This document shows, one piece after another, positions 17,144-26,500 of a stretch of DNA of 64,000 nt. Location: assembly GCA_963677245.1 (NCBI GenBank), contig OY781921.1:1178001-1242000 (forward strand), given 5' to 3'. The notes below the pieces were generated by a model. It searched no databases. It was not told the origin of the DNA and was given only the letters and a program-made list of their open reading frames with translations. The stretch's first letter is position 1. The number at the start of each line of letters is the position of its first letter. Position numbers and translations under genes: made by a program. Source of the DNA: Saccharicrinis sp963677245 (GTDB lineage Bacteria > Bacteroidota > Bacteroidia > Bacteroidales > Marinilabiliaceae).

Positions 17144-17959
17144 TTAGTATGCTACAGTACGACCTACATAAATGTTTCTGGCCTTCATTGTAGTGGTATA
17201 AGTAGGACCAGGCGAACCAGACGAACCTTCCATTTGCATATTAATGATTAACCACATAGGTTTACCTACGAAATTACCGGTATGCATACCTTTCCAAGAT
17301 CCATCAATATAATAGTGTATACTAACATTAGTATCATCTGCTTTTGAAATCCAAACCCTGTATTCATGCCATGATCCAGGACTATAAACAGAAGTTTGAA
17401 TTGTAGAAACATCGTTCCAAGCTCTAAATGTATTTTGCCAGTTTACACTATTTCCTTTAAACTCCATAATATCACTTTCTGGAGGCCATGTCCAGGCACC
17501 ACTTAACCAAAATGCAGGCCAGGTTCCGGTTGCTGTTGGAACCTGAAATTCACCTTTTACCTCATAATTTGGATATTGATCATTTATTAAAACCTGATGC
17601 TTTGCATGGATAGCTCCAGAATGATAATTAATAGCTAAATATGGATCTGCAGAACTATTACCTTCATCCCAGGTAATTTTATTTGCTGTAATGGTTAAAA
17701 CACCATTATTAGGATAAACATGATCAGGGTAGCCATACATCCTGGCTGAACCGTTATGATCTCGTCCCCATGGATAATAATAATTCCAGTAGGTTTCAAA
17801 TGTTGCTTTGTCAGCAAATGTACTTGTTCCAATTACAGTTTCCCAGGTAGATTTTAGCTTGGCATCACCAGGTTGTTCTTTAGTAATAATTTCTTCTTGC
17901 TCACAACTTATAGCAAATAATGCTACACTCATGAACAAAATGTACGAGTTTTTTTTCAT
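17144..17959 (-). CDS. Glycoside hydrolase family 16 lipoprotein
   Basis: A 271-aa secreted enzyme. The signal peptide ends in the lipobox AISC (Cys19), followed by acidic residues. The GH16 jelly-roll catalytic motif ExDxxE appears as PPESDIMEFKG with E161 as likely nucleophile, D163, and E166 as acid/base, after the conserved TWPAFWLSG. GH16 covers endo-beta-1,3-glucanases, agarases, porphyranases, carrageenases and related enzymes; I cannot name the substrate. The acidic stretch after Cys19 (EQEE) suggests export to the outer face. The upstream neighbour is the large T9SS glycosidase-like gene on the same strand, about 400 bp away and with its own terminator between. Confidence 0.88.
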   Translation of the reverse strand: MKKNSYILFMSVALFAISCEQEEIITKEQPGDAKLKSTWETVIGTSTFADKATFETYWNYYYPWGRDHNGSARMYGYPDHVYPNNGVLTITANKITWDEGNSSADPYLAINYHSGAIHAKHQVLINDQYPNYEVKGEFQVPTATGTWPAFWLSGAWTWPPESDIMEFKGNSVNWQNTFRAWNDVSTIQTSVYSPGSWHEYRVWISKADDTNVSIHYYIDGSWKGMHTGNFVGKPMWLIINMQMEGSSGSPGPTYTTTMKARNIYVGRTVAY

Positions 17960-18306
17960 TTCAATAGTTTTAATTTAATTAATATATATCCTGTTTATAA
18001 TATATTTCAAAATAATCCAGCATATTCATTGAATTAACCAACTATTTTCCAATCACAAAATCAACAATTACAATACATTATGACTTTACTATCTTAATCT
18101 AAACAGACTCAATCACTAATCATTGACTTAATAAAAGTATTTAATTAAAAAACTCATTACTATTAAACATTCTACGATTACTATAAAAAATTCTACTACT
18201 AAAACTCATAAGATCATGAGATAATTATTAAAAAATATAATAAAACACTTATTGGAATAGTATTAGAATTTAAATATCAAAGAATAAAATCTGTAGTTTC
18301 ATCCAT
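17960..18306. other. AT-rich intergenic region upstream of the GH16 gene
   Basis: No open reading frame, hairpin or repeat stands out. It should contain the GH16 promoter, but I find no clean TAnnTTTG box on the minus strand. Confidence 0.4.
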
Positions 18307-18336
18307 AAAAAAAGGCTGCCAAAACTGACAGCCTTT
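18307..18336 (-). terminator. Terminator of the large T9SS glycosidase-like gene
   Basis: An 11-bp stem AAAGGCTGYCA-type (arms 18311-18321 and 18326-18336, one G-U pair on the minus strand) with loop of 4 nt, followed on the minus strand by a T-run. Confidence 0.82.
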
Positions 18337-18356
18337 TATAATAGTTAAAGTATGAA

Positions 18357-21164
18357 TTAATGCTTAACAAGCATCTTTTTGGTTATAGTTTCATTTTCAT
18401 TTGTCAACTTAATCATATATAATCCTGATGCTAAATCAGCCACATTTAGAGTAAGGTTACTTCCGTACTCCATTGTTTCTGATAACATTAACTTACCATT
18501 CATATTATACACATTAACATATGAAACAGGACTATATTCTCCTGAATAGTTTAATACTACGTTATCTACAGCAGGCACCGGATATAATGAAAGATTTTTT
18601 CCGTCGTTATATTCAGACTTAAATAATCCATTAGTTAATGTTGAAGCCAATGTACTTACCTCTGAGGCAGATAAAGCATAGTTATATATTTTAAAATCAT
18701 CTAACATTCCATTAAATAATGGATCCGAATATTGACTTCTTCCCAGATAATTTAATACAGGTTTAAAATCTAAAGGACTAATAGTAATTGCAGCTGATTC
18801 TTTAGCTAACACTCCATCTACATACATTTTAGCACCGGATGCATCAATAGTAACTGCTACATGTGTCCAAACCTGATTGCTTAATTTTGTCACATCTAAA
18901 ATTTGTTCATCACCTCCATTTTTAATAGCAAAACGAAGCTTACCAGTATTCGTAGTTGGAGTTAAGAACATATATTCATCAGTTCCATTACCAAAGTCGA
19001 AGATACGCTGCCAAGCCTGTCCTCCATTCCAGTACACCCAAGTTGCAATCGTTATTTCTTGTTGATGTGCTACAGTTGCAGGTAACTGAACAAAATTCTC
19101 ACTTCCATCAAACACTACTGCTTCATCATCTACTTTACCTGCTGCATATGAAAAACTTCCGTATGTTGCACCATTGTTTAAATTTTCTGAGCTATCGTAG
19201 GTATCACTTTCAAAATCGTAATGTGCCACTAAAGCATTTTCTCCTGTAGTTGTTGCCGATACCTCACTTGTATATTCTGAACGGTTTAATGAATAATCTA
19301 CTGCTCTAACAACATAATAATAGGTTTTGCTTTCAGTAGCCGTATTATCAACATATGATACACCCTCTACATTACGTGCAATGGTGTTATACGGTCCTCC
19401 TTGAGTTTCTGAACGATAAATATGATATCCATTCACATCATCCTCCGGACTAGCTGTCCATGAAAGTTCTACAGACTCAGCTTTAGCAACAGCAGCTAAA
19501 TCAGTTGGTACACTTGGTGCAACAAATTCCACTTCTGCATCAACGGGTAAGAAACGCCATTTCTGGTTATCTCCACCGTAAGTTTTGTTCTGTTGAATAT
19601 TTGCGCCAGCAAAAGGAAGCGAATTATATACCTCCAATCCTAAAGAACTGTGTCGGCTTCTGATATAAAACCAACCATCACCAACATACTCCAAATACCA
19701 TTGCTGATTTTCACCAAAGGCAGCACCATACATAGCAATATTTCCACCATTATCAAGCGACCAGTTTACTACATCCGGAGATTTCCCTCCATTTGCGTCC
19801 TTTATCTGAAAATAGCTAAAACCTCCACCAATTCGATTACTAACCGGAGTAACGTCCCATTGTTGGTAAGCAGCTCCAGAGTAGGTGTTTTGTGTAACAT
19901 TTGCACCATCACTAGTTGAACCACTAGCTACCTCCATTACTTTACCACTGTTTTTATTAACAATTACATATCTACCATCAATAACAGGTTGAATATCATC
20001 TCCCCATGTGATATTAACCACAGTTTCGGCATTGGTTTGTCCATTTTGATAACTGCCAACTTCACCTCCTGGTAATTCAACTACATATTCTCTTTGAGGA
20101 CCATGGCCATCATAATAAACATCTCTCTCTTTTGATAAAAAACGATAATCAGTAGTAACAGCCTGACGCTCTGAACTTCCAATAAAACCTTGGATTTTAT
20201 CATCTGGTGTGCGATATACCGCTGCCGATGTCCAATAGTCTCTATGCTCCGCATAACCTAGGCGGGTACCTCCACTTGCTTTACAAAATTCACCACGCAC
20301 ATACTCAGCAGTTCCCCACCAAATACCAGTTTGCATTCCATACTCCACGCCTACCATGGCTTCCATGATATTATGCAGTTCATCTCCGGTTGCATGATCA
20401 CCATTAGCTCTTACTGTTTCAAAAAAGCTAGCGTAATTATCAAAAATACCGGCAAGCTGATGCGTATTTCCTTCTGTTAATCCTGCAGGATCTAAATAAT
20501 TATACCAATATGCAGCTTCATCACAATTTAAAGTATTACCTCCTGAGATTCTTATATTATCGAAATTCGGATTTTGCTTTAATACCTCCACTATGTCATA
20601 AAAATCATCAATAGTTCCCTGGCCTGTTGTAGAATAATCTGGCTCATTAAAAGGAGAAACTGTAATTACTGTGCGCCCAGCATCTACATGCATGGCTCTT
20701 GTAATATCAATTAATTCTGCCCAATTTGCGGCTTGATTGGCATTTGAAGGATCAAAATCAGCTCCAATTGAAGGGTGATCAGAATTTAGCACCACTTGCG
20801 TATGTTCATCTAACCACTCATTAATAATACTAATTCTTAAATTGGTATTGGTTAAGGCATCACCTGTTAATGCGCCATTCACAATTGGATTTGTTGGCAT
20901 AAACGAAGATCTAACGACATCTACAATATCCGATCCCATAAAAGCAACTCCTCTACGAATATTCGCTTCGCTTAACCAAGCTAAATCCAATCCCCAAATA
21001 ATAGGTAAAGATTCTCCTTCCTCTGTCACATCAAATCTTACTGTTCTATCGGCTATAGGTTGCGCAACTAAATTGTCACTTCCACTCGCAGATTGAGCAA
21101 AAAGCTTACTACTCCCTATTCCAAATAGCATCACCAGTATCAACAATACAATTTCTTTTTTCAT
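18357..21164 (-). CDS. Secreted multidomain glycosidase-like protein with ricin lectin, FN3, LamG and T9SS tail
   Basis: A 935-aa protein. The signal peptide ends near LFAQ (24). Residues about 30-375 look like a clan-A TIM-barrel hydrolase: ITVSPFNEPDY puts Glu174 in the place of the acid/base of the N-E-P motif; the nucleophile may lie in EAMVGVEYG (residues 268-276). The exact GH family is not clear (GH30/GH39-like at most). Then come a ricin-type beta-trefoil (about 390-540, QQW and QKW repeats), an FN3 domain (549-640), a LamG-like concanavalin domain (about 645-830) and a C-terminal T9SS type A sorting domain (about 860-935, LSLYPVPAVDN...GLYMIKLTNENETITKKMLV). It is thus probably released or surface-attached. 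With the nearby GH16 gene it suggests breakdown of one polysaccharide. Confidence 0.8.
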   Translation of the reverse strand: MKKEIVLLILVMLFGIGSSKLFAQSASGSDNLVAQPIADRTVRFDVTEEGESLPIIWGLDLAWLSEANIRRGVAFMGSDIVDVVRSSFMPTNPIVNGALTGDALTNTNLRISIINEWLDEHTQVVLNSDHPSIGADFDPSNANQAANWAELIDITRAMHVDAGRTVITVSPFNEPDYSTTGQGTIDDFYDIVEVLKQNPNFDNIRISGGNTLNCDEAAYWYNYLDPAGLTEGNTHQLAGIFDNYASFFETVRANGDHATGDELHNIMEAMVGVEYGMQTGIWWGTAEYVRGEFCKASGGTRLGYAEHRDYWTSAAVYRTPDDKIQGFIGSSERQAVTTDYRFLSKERDVYYDGHGPQREYVVELPGGEVGSYQNGQTNAETVVNITWGDDIQPVIDGRYVIVNKNSGKVMEVASGSTSDGANVTQNTYSGAAYQQWDVTPVSNRIGGGFSYFQIKDANGGKSPDVVNWSLDNGGNIAMYGAAFGENQQWYLEYVGDGWFYIRSRHSSLGLEVYNSLPFAGANIQQNKTYGGDNQKWRFLPVDAEVEFVAPSVPTDLAAVAKAESVELSWTASPEDDVNGYHIYRSETQGGPYNTIARNVEGVSYVDNTATESKTYYYVVRAVDYSLNRSEYTSEVSATTTGENALVAHYDFESDTYDSSENLNNGATYGSFSYAAGKVDDEAVVFDGSENFVQLPATVAHQQEITIATWVYWNGGQAWQRIFDFGNGTDEYMFLTPTTNTGKLRFAIKNGGDEQILDVTKLSNQVWTHVAVTIDASGAKMYVDGVLAKESAAITISPLDFKPVLNYLGRSQYSDPLFNGMLDDFKIYNYALSASEVSTLASTLTNGLFKSEYNDGKNLSLYPVPAVDNVVLNYSGEYSPVSYVNVYNMNGKLMLSETMEYGSNLTLNVADLASGLYMIKLTNENETITKKMLVKH

Positions 21165-21593
21165 ACTCCGTTTAATTTTGTAAACCTAATCTTATGGTCC
21201 TACCTGTTTTAATATTTTATTTCGATTTTTAAATACTCTTTAACACTTCACATTACAAAACTAATACAATGACTACAAAACAATAGTCACATTTTAAGCA
21301 AATAGTATTAATTAAATATTCAACAAATAGATAGGATAGAGATATGAGTAACTAGATAGATATATTCAACTAAAAACGCTTAGTAAAACGATATCAATAC
21401 GATAGTATATTCCAACCTAACGTTCTAAAAGTATAATTCAGACTTCAAAATTTCGAATTAAAGAAGAAAATTAATTTTTAAGGGTAACAAATTAGTCAAC
21501 TAATTAAAACATTCATTTGGGGATAGATAATTGAGCATTTTCAAATAAATACAATACTCTCAATATTGATCTTTCAATAGTTCATTGAAGATT
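21165..21593. other. AT-rich intergenic region upstream of the T9SS glycosidase-like gene
   Basis: No gene is seen. On the minus strand TAGTTTTG (21256-21263) fits the -7 consensus, but the nearest TTTG is only 12 bp farther up, so this promoter call is weak. A poor inverted repeat near 21571-21590 lacks a T-run. Confidence 0.35.
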
Positions 21594-23447
21594 TTAATGC
21601 TTTATAACAATATTTCCAGGTAACAGAAGATAGAAAGTGAAATTCGAATCGACATACTTTTCACAAACTAGATAACATCGTTTGGCTAATTCCTGATAAA
21701 ATAATTCCTCTTTGTGAATTGGAATTAAATCAGGAATGGCATTGGCCAGTTTTAATTTCTGAATTTCTTTTACAACTTTAAATGAATAACCGCAGTCTTG
21801 AGCTATTTGAGCTGCAAATTCAGCATTAAAAACTACTTTTTTGCTATGAGTATTAGAATTTCCCTCTGCAAGTTTTATTGCTTTTCCTAGCATTAAGCCT
21901 AAATGTATATGCGTTATTTTCTCTTGATTACATAATTCGAGTGTTTTACCTACCAAATTTCCGAAGTGAACAAAGGCTTGCGATGGCAAATCTGTAAACT
22001 TTGGTTTTAAAATGTTTTCGCTGCGTAAACCAGAACTCAAAACCACGGTATTACAGTTTAAAGCTTTTATTACCTTCAATTGCTTTTGAATTGAGGATAT
22101 AAAAGCCTCGTTTGAATAAGGTTCCACCCGGCCTGTCGTACCAAGAATGGAAATCCCCCCTTCTATTCCTATCCTTGGATTAAAAGTTTTTAGTGCTAAT
22201 TCCTCCCCCTTTGGAATAAATGGTGTTACCTCAATTCCTCCATGATAATCATATTCTTCGCTCAAAAACTCTAATGCCTTAATCACCATTTGACGCGGAA
22301 CCGGATTTATAGCGGGTTCTCCTACGTTCACCGATAATCCATTTAAAGTTACTAAGCCCACACCTTTACCTCTTTTAAATTTAATTTCAGGTTCAGGAAT
22401 CAATGCAATACGACACCCCACCTGTTCTCCATGTATAATATCCGGATCATCACCAGCATCTTTTACAACCAGGCAAAATGCATGAGAATTATCTTGCTTT
22501 TCTGGATAAGTCAGAAAGCGAGTAGTTGATCCATCTGGCAAAATAATAGATATGGATTGTGGCAACTCCTTTTCAAAAAGAGAGACAAACGCAGCTTTTG
22601 CTGCTGCAGTAACACAACTGCCTGTTGTAAAACCTTTTCTTAAGGTAATTCCTTCCGGTCGTAATTCCGTTTTTTTTAATTTGTAAATAATGGAATGTAA
22701 TTCAATTACAGAATCAACTGTGTAATCATAGCCTTTTAAATCAGGTCTTTTTACTACCCACAATGGAATTTTCTTGGCATTGGCTACTTTTAATTTGTGG
22801 GCAAAAAAACCTGACTCTCCACTCTCTTTACTCAAAATCACTTGGGCTTTCGCTCTCTCAATTAATTCATGAAGATTACTTTCGTCATCATTAGGTTCCT
22901 CTTGAATGATATATTCTCTTTTCAAACCACTTTGTAAGGCAACGGATAACGATTGAGGAGTATTTAAAATTCGAAAATAACAAGCTTTAGTTTGCCATAC
23001 ATTAGCTAGTTTTTTAATCGTTTGTACACCCGTCAAGGCTAAAATACAATTGAATTTCGAAGCGCATAGAGCATGATTCATTGCCTCGAAAGAATCAAAT
23101 AACCTCAGATAGTCATCCTCTTCCAAATGAGGAAAAACTCTTTCATATCGTACTGTACATATGTGTAATTGACGCGCGGCATCAATTATATTATGGTGTA
23201 ATTCCTCTGCAAACGGATGAGCTGCATCAATAATTAGTTTTATATGATGTTTCCTGCTGAACGCTTGAATTACCGCACTATCCATAGCTCCAAAAACAGC
23301 TTGCCCTTCGCACTGAAAATGAACCTTATTTTTGGTTGAGTAGTAATAACCAATCTCTAATTGATCAAGCAGCCAGGCAGCTTTTTTTCCTTCTGTTGTT
23401 CCGCCAAACAATAATATATGAATATCTTTTTTTGAGTTTGCCTCCAT
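21594..23447 (-). CDS. cbiJD: Fused cobalt-precorrin-6A reductase (CbiJ) and cobalt-precorrin-5B C1-methyltransferase (CbiD)
   Basis: A 617-aa two-domain protein. Residues 1-255 are CbiJ/CobK (LLFGGTTEGKKAAWLL; IIDAAHPFAEELHHN; ESGESGFFAHKLKVANAKKIP), which reduces the macrocycle of (cobalt-)precorrin-6A. Residues 263-617 are CbiD (LRKGFTTGSCVTAAAKAA; GIEGGISILGTTG RVEPYS region), the C1-methyltransferase of the anaerobic route. CbiD acts just before CbiJ, so the fusion joins consecutive steps. It is the last gene of the long cobalamin operon, 17 bp after cbiGF. Domain order and full lengths look intact. Confidence 0.93.
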   Translation of the reverse strand: MEANSKKDIHILLFGGTTEGKKAAWLLDQLEIGYYYSTKNKVHFQCEGQAVFGAMDSAVIQAFSRKHHIKLIIDAAHPFAEELHHNIIDAARQLHICTVRYERVFPHLEEDDYLRLFDSFEAMNHALCASKFNCILALTGVQTIKKLANVWQTKACYFRILNTPQSLSVALQSGLKREYIIQEEPNDDESNLHELIERAKAQVILSKESGESGFFAHKLKVANAKKIPLWVVKRPDLKGYDYTVDSVIELHSIIYKLKKTELRPEGITLRKGFTTGSCVTAAAKAAFVSLFEKELPQSISIILPDGSTTRFLTYPEKQDNSHAFCLVVKDAGDDPDIIHGEQVGCRIALIPEPEIKFKRGKGVGLVTLNGLSVNVGEPAINPVPRQMVIKALEFLSEEYDYHGGIEVTPFIPKGEELALKTFNPRIGIEGGISILGTTGRVEPYSNEAFISSIQKQLKVIKALNCNTVVLSSGLRSENILKPKFTDLPSQAFVHFGNLVGKTLELCNQEKITHIHLGLMLGKAIKLAEGNSNTHSKKVVFNAEFAAQIAQDCGYSFKVVKEIQKLKLANAIPDLIPIHKEELFYQELAKRCYLVCEKYVDSNFTFYLLLPGNIVIKH

Positions 23448-23464
23448 AAATGAAACTGAATACC

Positions 23465-25258
23465 TTATTCTTTTACCTCTAATCCTTTCCTGAATGCGTG
23501 TGTAAATTGATGATGATACAATTTAGATTCACCACTTCGGTTTCCAATGGCCTTTCCAACCACAATCATAGTCGTCATGCTTAAATTATTTTCCTCAATT
23601 GTTTGAGCAAGTTGACTTAATGTCGTTTTCCATATTTTTTCATCCTTCCAGCTTAGTTTATAACATACTGCGACTGGTGTATCAGAAGGATAATGCACTA
23701 ACAATTCATCCTGAACCTTATCAGCAATAGATGCACTCAGATAAATACACATGGTACTTTGCGATTGAGCTAATTTATGCAGCTGCTCCTTTTCTGGCAT
23801 AGGAGTAAGCCCCTCTCCTCTCGTTAAAATAATACTCTGCACCTCTTCCGGAATTGTAAATTGCGATTGCAAAGCCGCTGCTGCAGCCTGAAAAGAGGAA
23901 ATCCCAGGAGTAATATGATATTGCATATTTAATTCATCCATGCGAGCCATTTGTTCCTGAATAGCACCATAAATACAAGGATCCCCAGTGTGTAAACGTA
24001 CTATAAACAAGCCTCTGTCATAAAAAGATTTCATGGTTTCAATTTGTGTTTCCAAATCCATTCCGGCAGAACTTTTTACCACACATCCTGATTTGGCATA
24101 ATGTGTCAATTCTTTTGGAACCAAGCTTCCTGCATACAAAATTAAGTCTGCTGTTTGCAAAAACCTTTTTCCTCGCACTGAAACTAATTCAGGATCACCA
24201 GGCCCGGCTCCTACTATTTCCACCATTCCTTTACGCTCCATACTCTTTTCAATAGCAATCGCCATCGTAAAAAACTTATCTTCAACTTGTTCTTTCGTTT
24301 TTTCAAGGTAAAGCTCATTTTTTGACAGATGCATAGCAACAGCTTCCGCAACACCTTTTGATCCGGTTACACTTTCAACTTTATTGGAAGGATTTGGAAT
24401 ATCATATTGAGATAATATGCCGCCACCAAAGGTTTGCAGTGGTAAATTGATGACATCAGCAAATTGTATAAGTGCATGCTCATCTGATTTTATATCTACC
24501 GTACCGACATGTCTCAACGCCAAAACAGACAACTTATTATTATTTAGCAATCGGCTTACTTGAGTGGAAAACAATCTGGAATCAATCCCTTTCTGGCAAC
24601 CTAAACCAAGACATAACATAGCCGGTCTGTAATACAATACAGGCTTTCTGAACTCGTGAATAAATGGTGAAACAGCAATGATAATATCAAATTTGCTTTC
24701 ATCTATTTCTATAGTAGTATAGAATACTTTTACATGATCTGGTAAAGAAGTTTCCAAAAATAAAGCACCTTCATCTCTTGCTTCTAGTAATAGCGCAGTA
24801 GGACGACGATTAACAAAAGCCGCCGTAATCCCGGTTAGAGAATGATGGCATTCCATCTTCCAGTTAAAGCGATTAGCCAACGTATCCAAAGACCACAATT
24901 TATTACAATCACTTACGGTGGTAATTACCGGTTGAGCACCTATTTTATTAGACAAGTCAATTGTTAATTCGTTGGCTCCTCCAACATGTCCGGACAATAC
25001 GGATTGAATAAACCTGGCTTTTGTATCCATATTTATAACAGCCGGATCGGTAAACTTATCTTTTAAATATGGGGCAATCGTTCGCACACAAATCCCCATT
25101 GCTCCGATAAACAAAAAAGCATTAGACTCTTTCCATAATTCTTCAAAGTTGTTTGGAGAGCGAAACAAAACACCTTCAATTCCCAAAGATAAAATTCGAT
25201 TTCCCAACTTTTCTCCTTCATCGGAGTGCATAATAATATATAGTTTCTTTTGATTCAT
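23465..25258 (-). CDS. cbiGF: Fused cobalt-precorrin-5A hydrolase (CbiG) and precorrin-4 C11-methyltransferase (CbiF/CobM)
   Basis: A 597-aa fusion. Residues 1-340 are CbiG (FLFIGAMGICVRTIAPYLKD; SVLSGHVGGANELT; GLGCQKGIDS), which opens the delta-lactone ring of cobalt-precorrin-5A and releases acetaldehyde. Residues 344-597 are a SAM-dependent tetrapyrrole methylase of CbiF type (EIVGAGPGDPELVSVRG; LHTGDPCIYGAIQEQM; TPGISSFQAAAAAL). CbiF makes the substrate of CbiG, so again two consecutive steps are fused. Presence of CbiG marks the early-cobalt pathway. It lies 15 bp after cbiET. Confidence 0.94.
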   Translation of the reverse strand: MNQKKLYIIMHSDEGEKLGNRILSLGIEGVLFRSPNNFEELWKESNAFLFIGAMGICVRTIAPYLKDKFTDPAVINMDTKARFIQSVLSGHVGGANELTIDLSNKIGAQPVITTVSDCNKLWSLDTLANRFNWKMECHHSLTGITAAFVNRRPTALLLEARDEGALFLETSLPDHVKVFYTTIEIDESKFDIIIAVSPFIHEFRKPVLYYRPAMLCLGLGCQKGIDSRLFSTQVSRLLNNNKLSVLALRHVGTVDIKSDEHALIQFADVINLPLQTFGGGILSQYDIPNPSNKVESVTGSKGVAEAVAMHLSKNELYLEKTKEQVEDKFFTMAIAIEKSMERKGMVEIVGAGPGDPELVSVRGKRFLQTADLILYAGSLVPKELTHYAKSGCVVKSSAGMDLETQIETMKSFYDRGLFIVRLHTGDPCIYGAIQEQMARMDELNMQYHITPGISSFQAAAAALQSQFTIPEEVQSIILTRGEGLTPMPEKEQLHKLAQSQSTMCIYLSASIADKVQDELLVHYPSDTPVAVCYKLSWKDEKIWKTTLSQLAQTIEENNLSMTTMIVVGKAIGNRSGESKLYHHQFTHAFRKGLEVKE

Positions 25259-25273
25259 TTTTGTCGATTTGAG

Positions 25274-26488
25274 TTATAGTTCCTCTTGTTTTTGCGCCAC
25301 TATAATTTGAATGGGATTATAGGCATCCACAGATACACTACATTCTGTTAGACATTTGAAATTTCGCAATTGAATCCATTCCTTAAAAGTCTGAGCACTA
25401 TCTTTGCTAACAGAGTTAAAAGCAAGTATACCATTCTCATGTAAATAAGAGTTGACTTCGTCCAATATGGCATGCATTTTACCACCATACCCACCTAAAA
25501 AAACAGCATCCGGTTTAGGAAAATCTCTCTTCTCCAAAGTAGAAAAATCACCAATTTGAGGTTTTAATCCTGGTACTTTAAATTTTCGTTTATTTTCATT
25601 GATGATTTCCTCACACTCGGCTCTTATCTCAAAAGGAATCACCTCCAGATGTGGATAATTCAACTTTGCTTCAATAGATACACTTCCTGAACAAGCACCC
25701 ACATCCCAAAATACATTTTTATTATGCAATTGCATGAATGATAAAGTGGCCATACGTACCGGCATTTTGGTAATCATATTAGGCCTTCCTTCCAATGTTT
25801 TAAATTCACCTTCTACAATTCCCTTTTGCGCAGGAGTACTTTCTACCTTTCTTAATAACATACAATTAGGCGCATTAAACTCTTGCCTGCAAACCTCCTC
25901 AACCGACATTGAAAAAATTTGCTCACTCGCCCCTCCCAGGCATTCTCCTACTTCTACTTTGTAATCATTCATTCCGGCATCCATCATGCGCTTAGCAATT
26001 GCCGATGGTGTTTTTTTACGATCGGTTAAAACAGCAATTTTGCTTTCTCTCTGAACTAAAGCTTTATCAAACTCCGCCCAGGGACGGCCAGTTAAAGTCA
26101 CCATTTTATATTCTCCATAGTTTACGCCCAAACGATGACCTAATAACTGAATCGTATTAAACGAAGGCAGAACTTTTAACTGAGCATTTGGTATTTCTCT
26201 TCTCAAGGTATTGGCAATACCAAAAAATAAGGGATCACCAGATGCAAACACCACCCAATCTTGATCCTGCTCCTTAATCAATTGTATCATATGGTTTAAA
26301 GGTACAGTAATTTCTATCCAATGAGCATCCTCCGGTAAAAAGTCCTTTACCCATTGATAATGACGCTTTCCCCCTGAGAAAAAGCGACTGGATTGAATCA
26401 ATGCTTTTATTTCTTCTGAAAAGACAGGCTGTTGATCTCCAATTCCGATTACCGTAATATTTTTTTCTTTGGTCATTGATTTCTTCAT
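25274..26488 (-). CDS. cbiET: Fused cobalt-precorrin-7 C5-methyltransferase (CbiE) and C15-methyltransferase/decarboxylase (CbiT), CobL-like
   Basis: A 404-aa protein. The N-terminal methylase CbiE (about 10-215) has VIGIGDQQPVFSEEIKALI, FSGGKRHYQW and VFASGDPLFFGIA. The C-terminal CbiT (about 225-404) is a Rossmann methyltransferase with FWDVGACSGSVSIEAKL and AVFLGGYGGKMHAIL. Such CobL-type fusions are common. Together they methylate C5 and C15 and decarboxylate the C12 acetate. The start ATG follows cbiHC by 12 bp. Confidence 0.94.
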   Translation of the reverse strand: MKKSMTKEKNITVIGIGDQQPVFSEEIKALIQSSRFFSGGKRHYQWVKDFLPEDAHWIEITVPLNHMIQLIKEQDQDWVVFASGDPLFFGIANTLRREIPNAQLKVLPSFNTIQLLGHRLGVNYGEYKMVTLTGRPWAEFDKALVQRESKIAVLTDRKKTPSAIAKRMMDAGMNDYKVEVGECLGGASEQIFSMSVEEVCRQEFNAPNCMLLRKVESTPAQKGIVEGEFKTLEGRPNMITKMPVRMATLSFMQLHNKNVFWDVGACSGSVSIEAKLNYPHLEVIPFEIRAECEEIINENKRKFKVPGLKPQIGDFSTLEKRDFPKPDAVFLGGYGGKMHAILDEVNSYLHENGILAFNSVSKDSAQTFKEWIQLRNFKCLTECSVSVDAYNPIQIIVAQKQEEL

Positions 26489-26500
26489 TCAAAGCTGTCT

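Noticed and set aside
21571..21593. Hairpin after the T9SS glycosidase promoter region, near the end of cbiJD
   Set aside because: The stem is short with a bulge and no T-run follows on the minus strand; too weak to call a terminator for the cobalamin operon.
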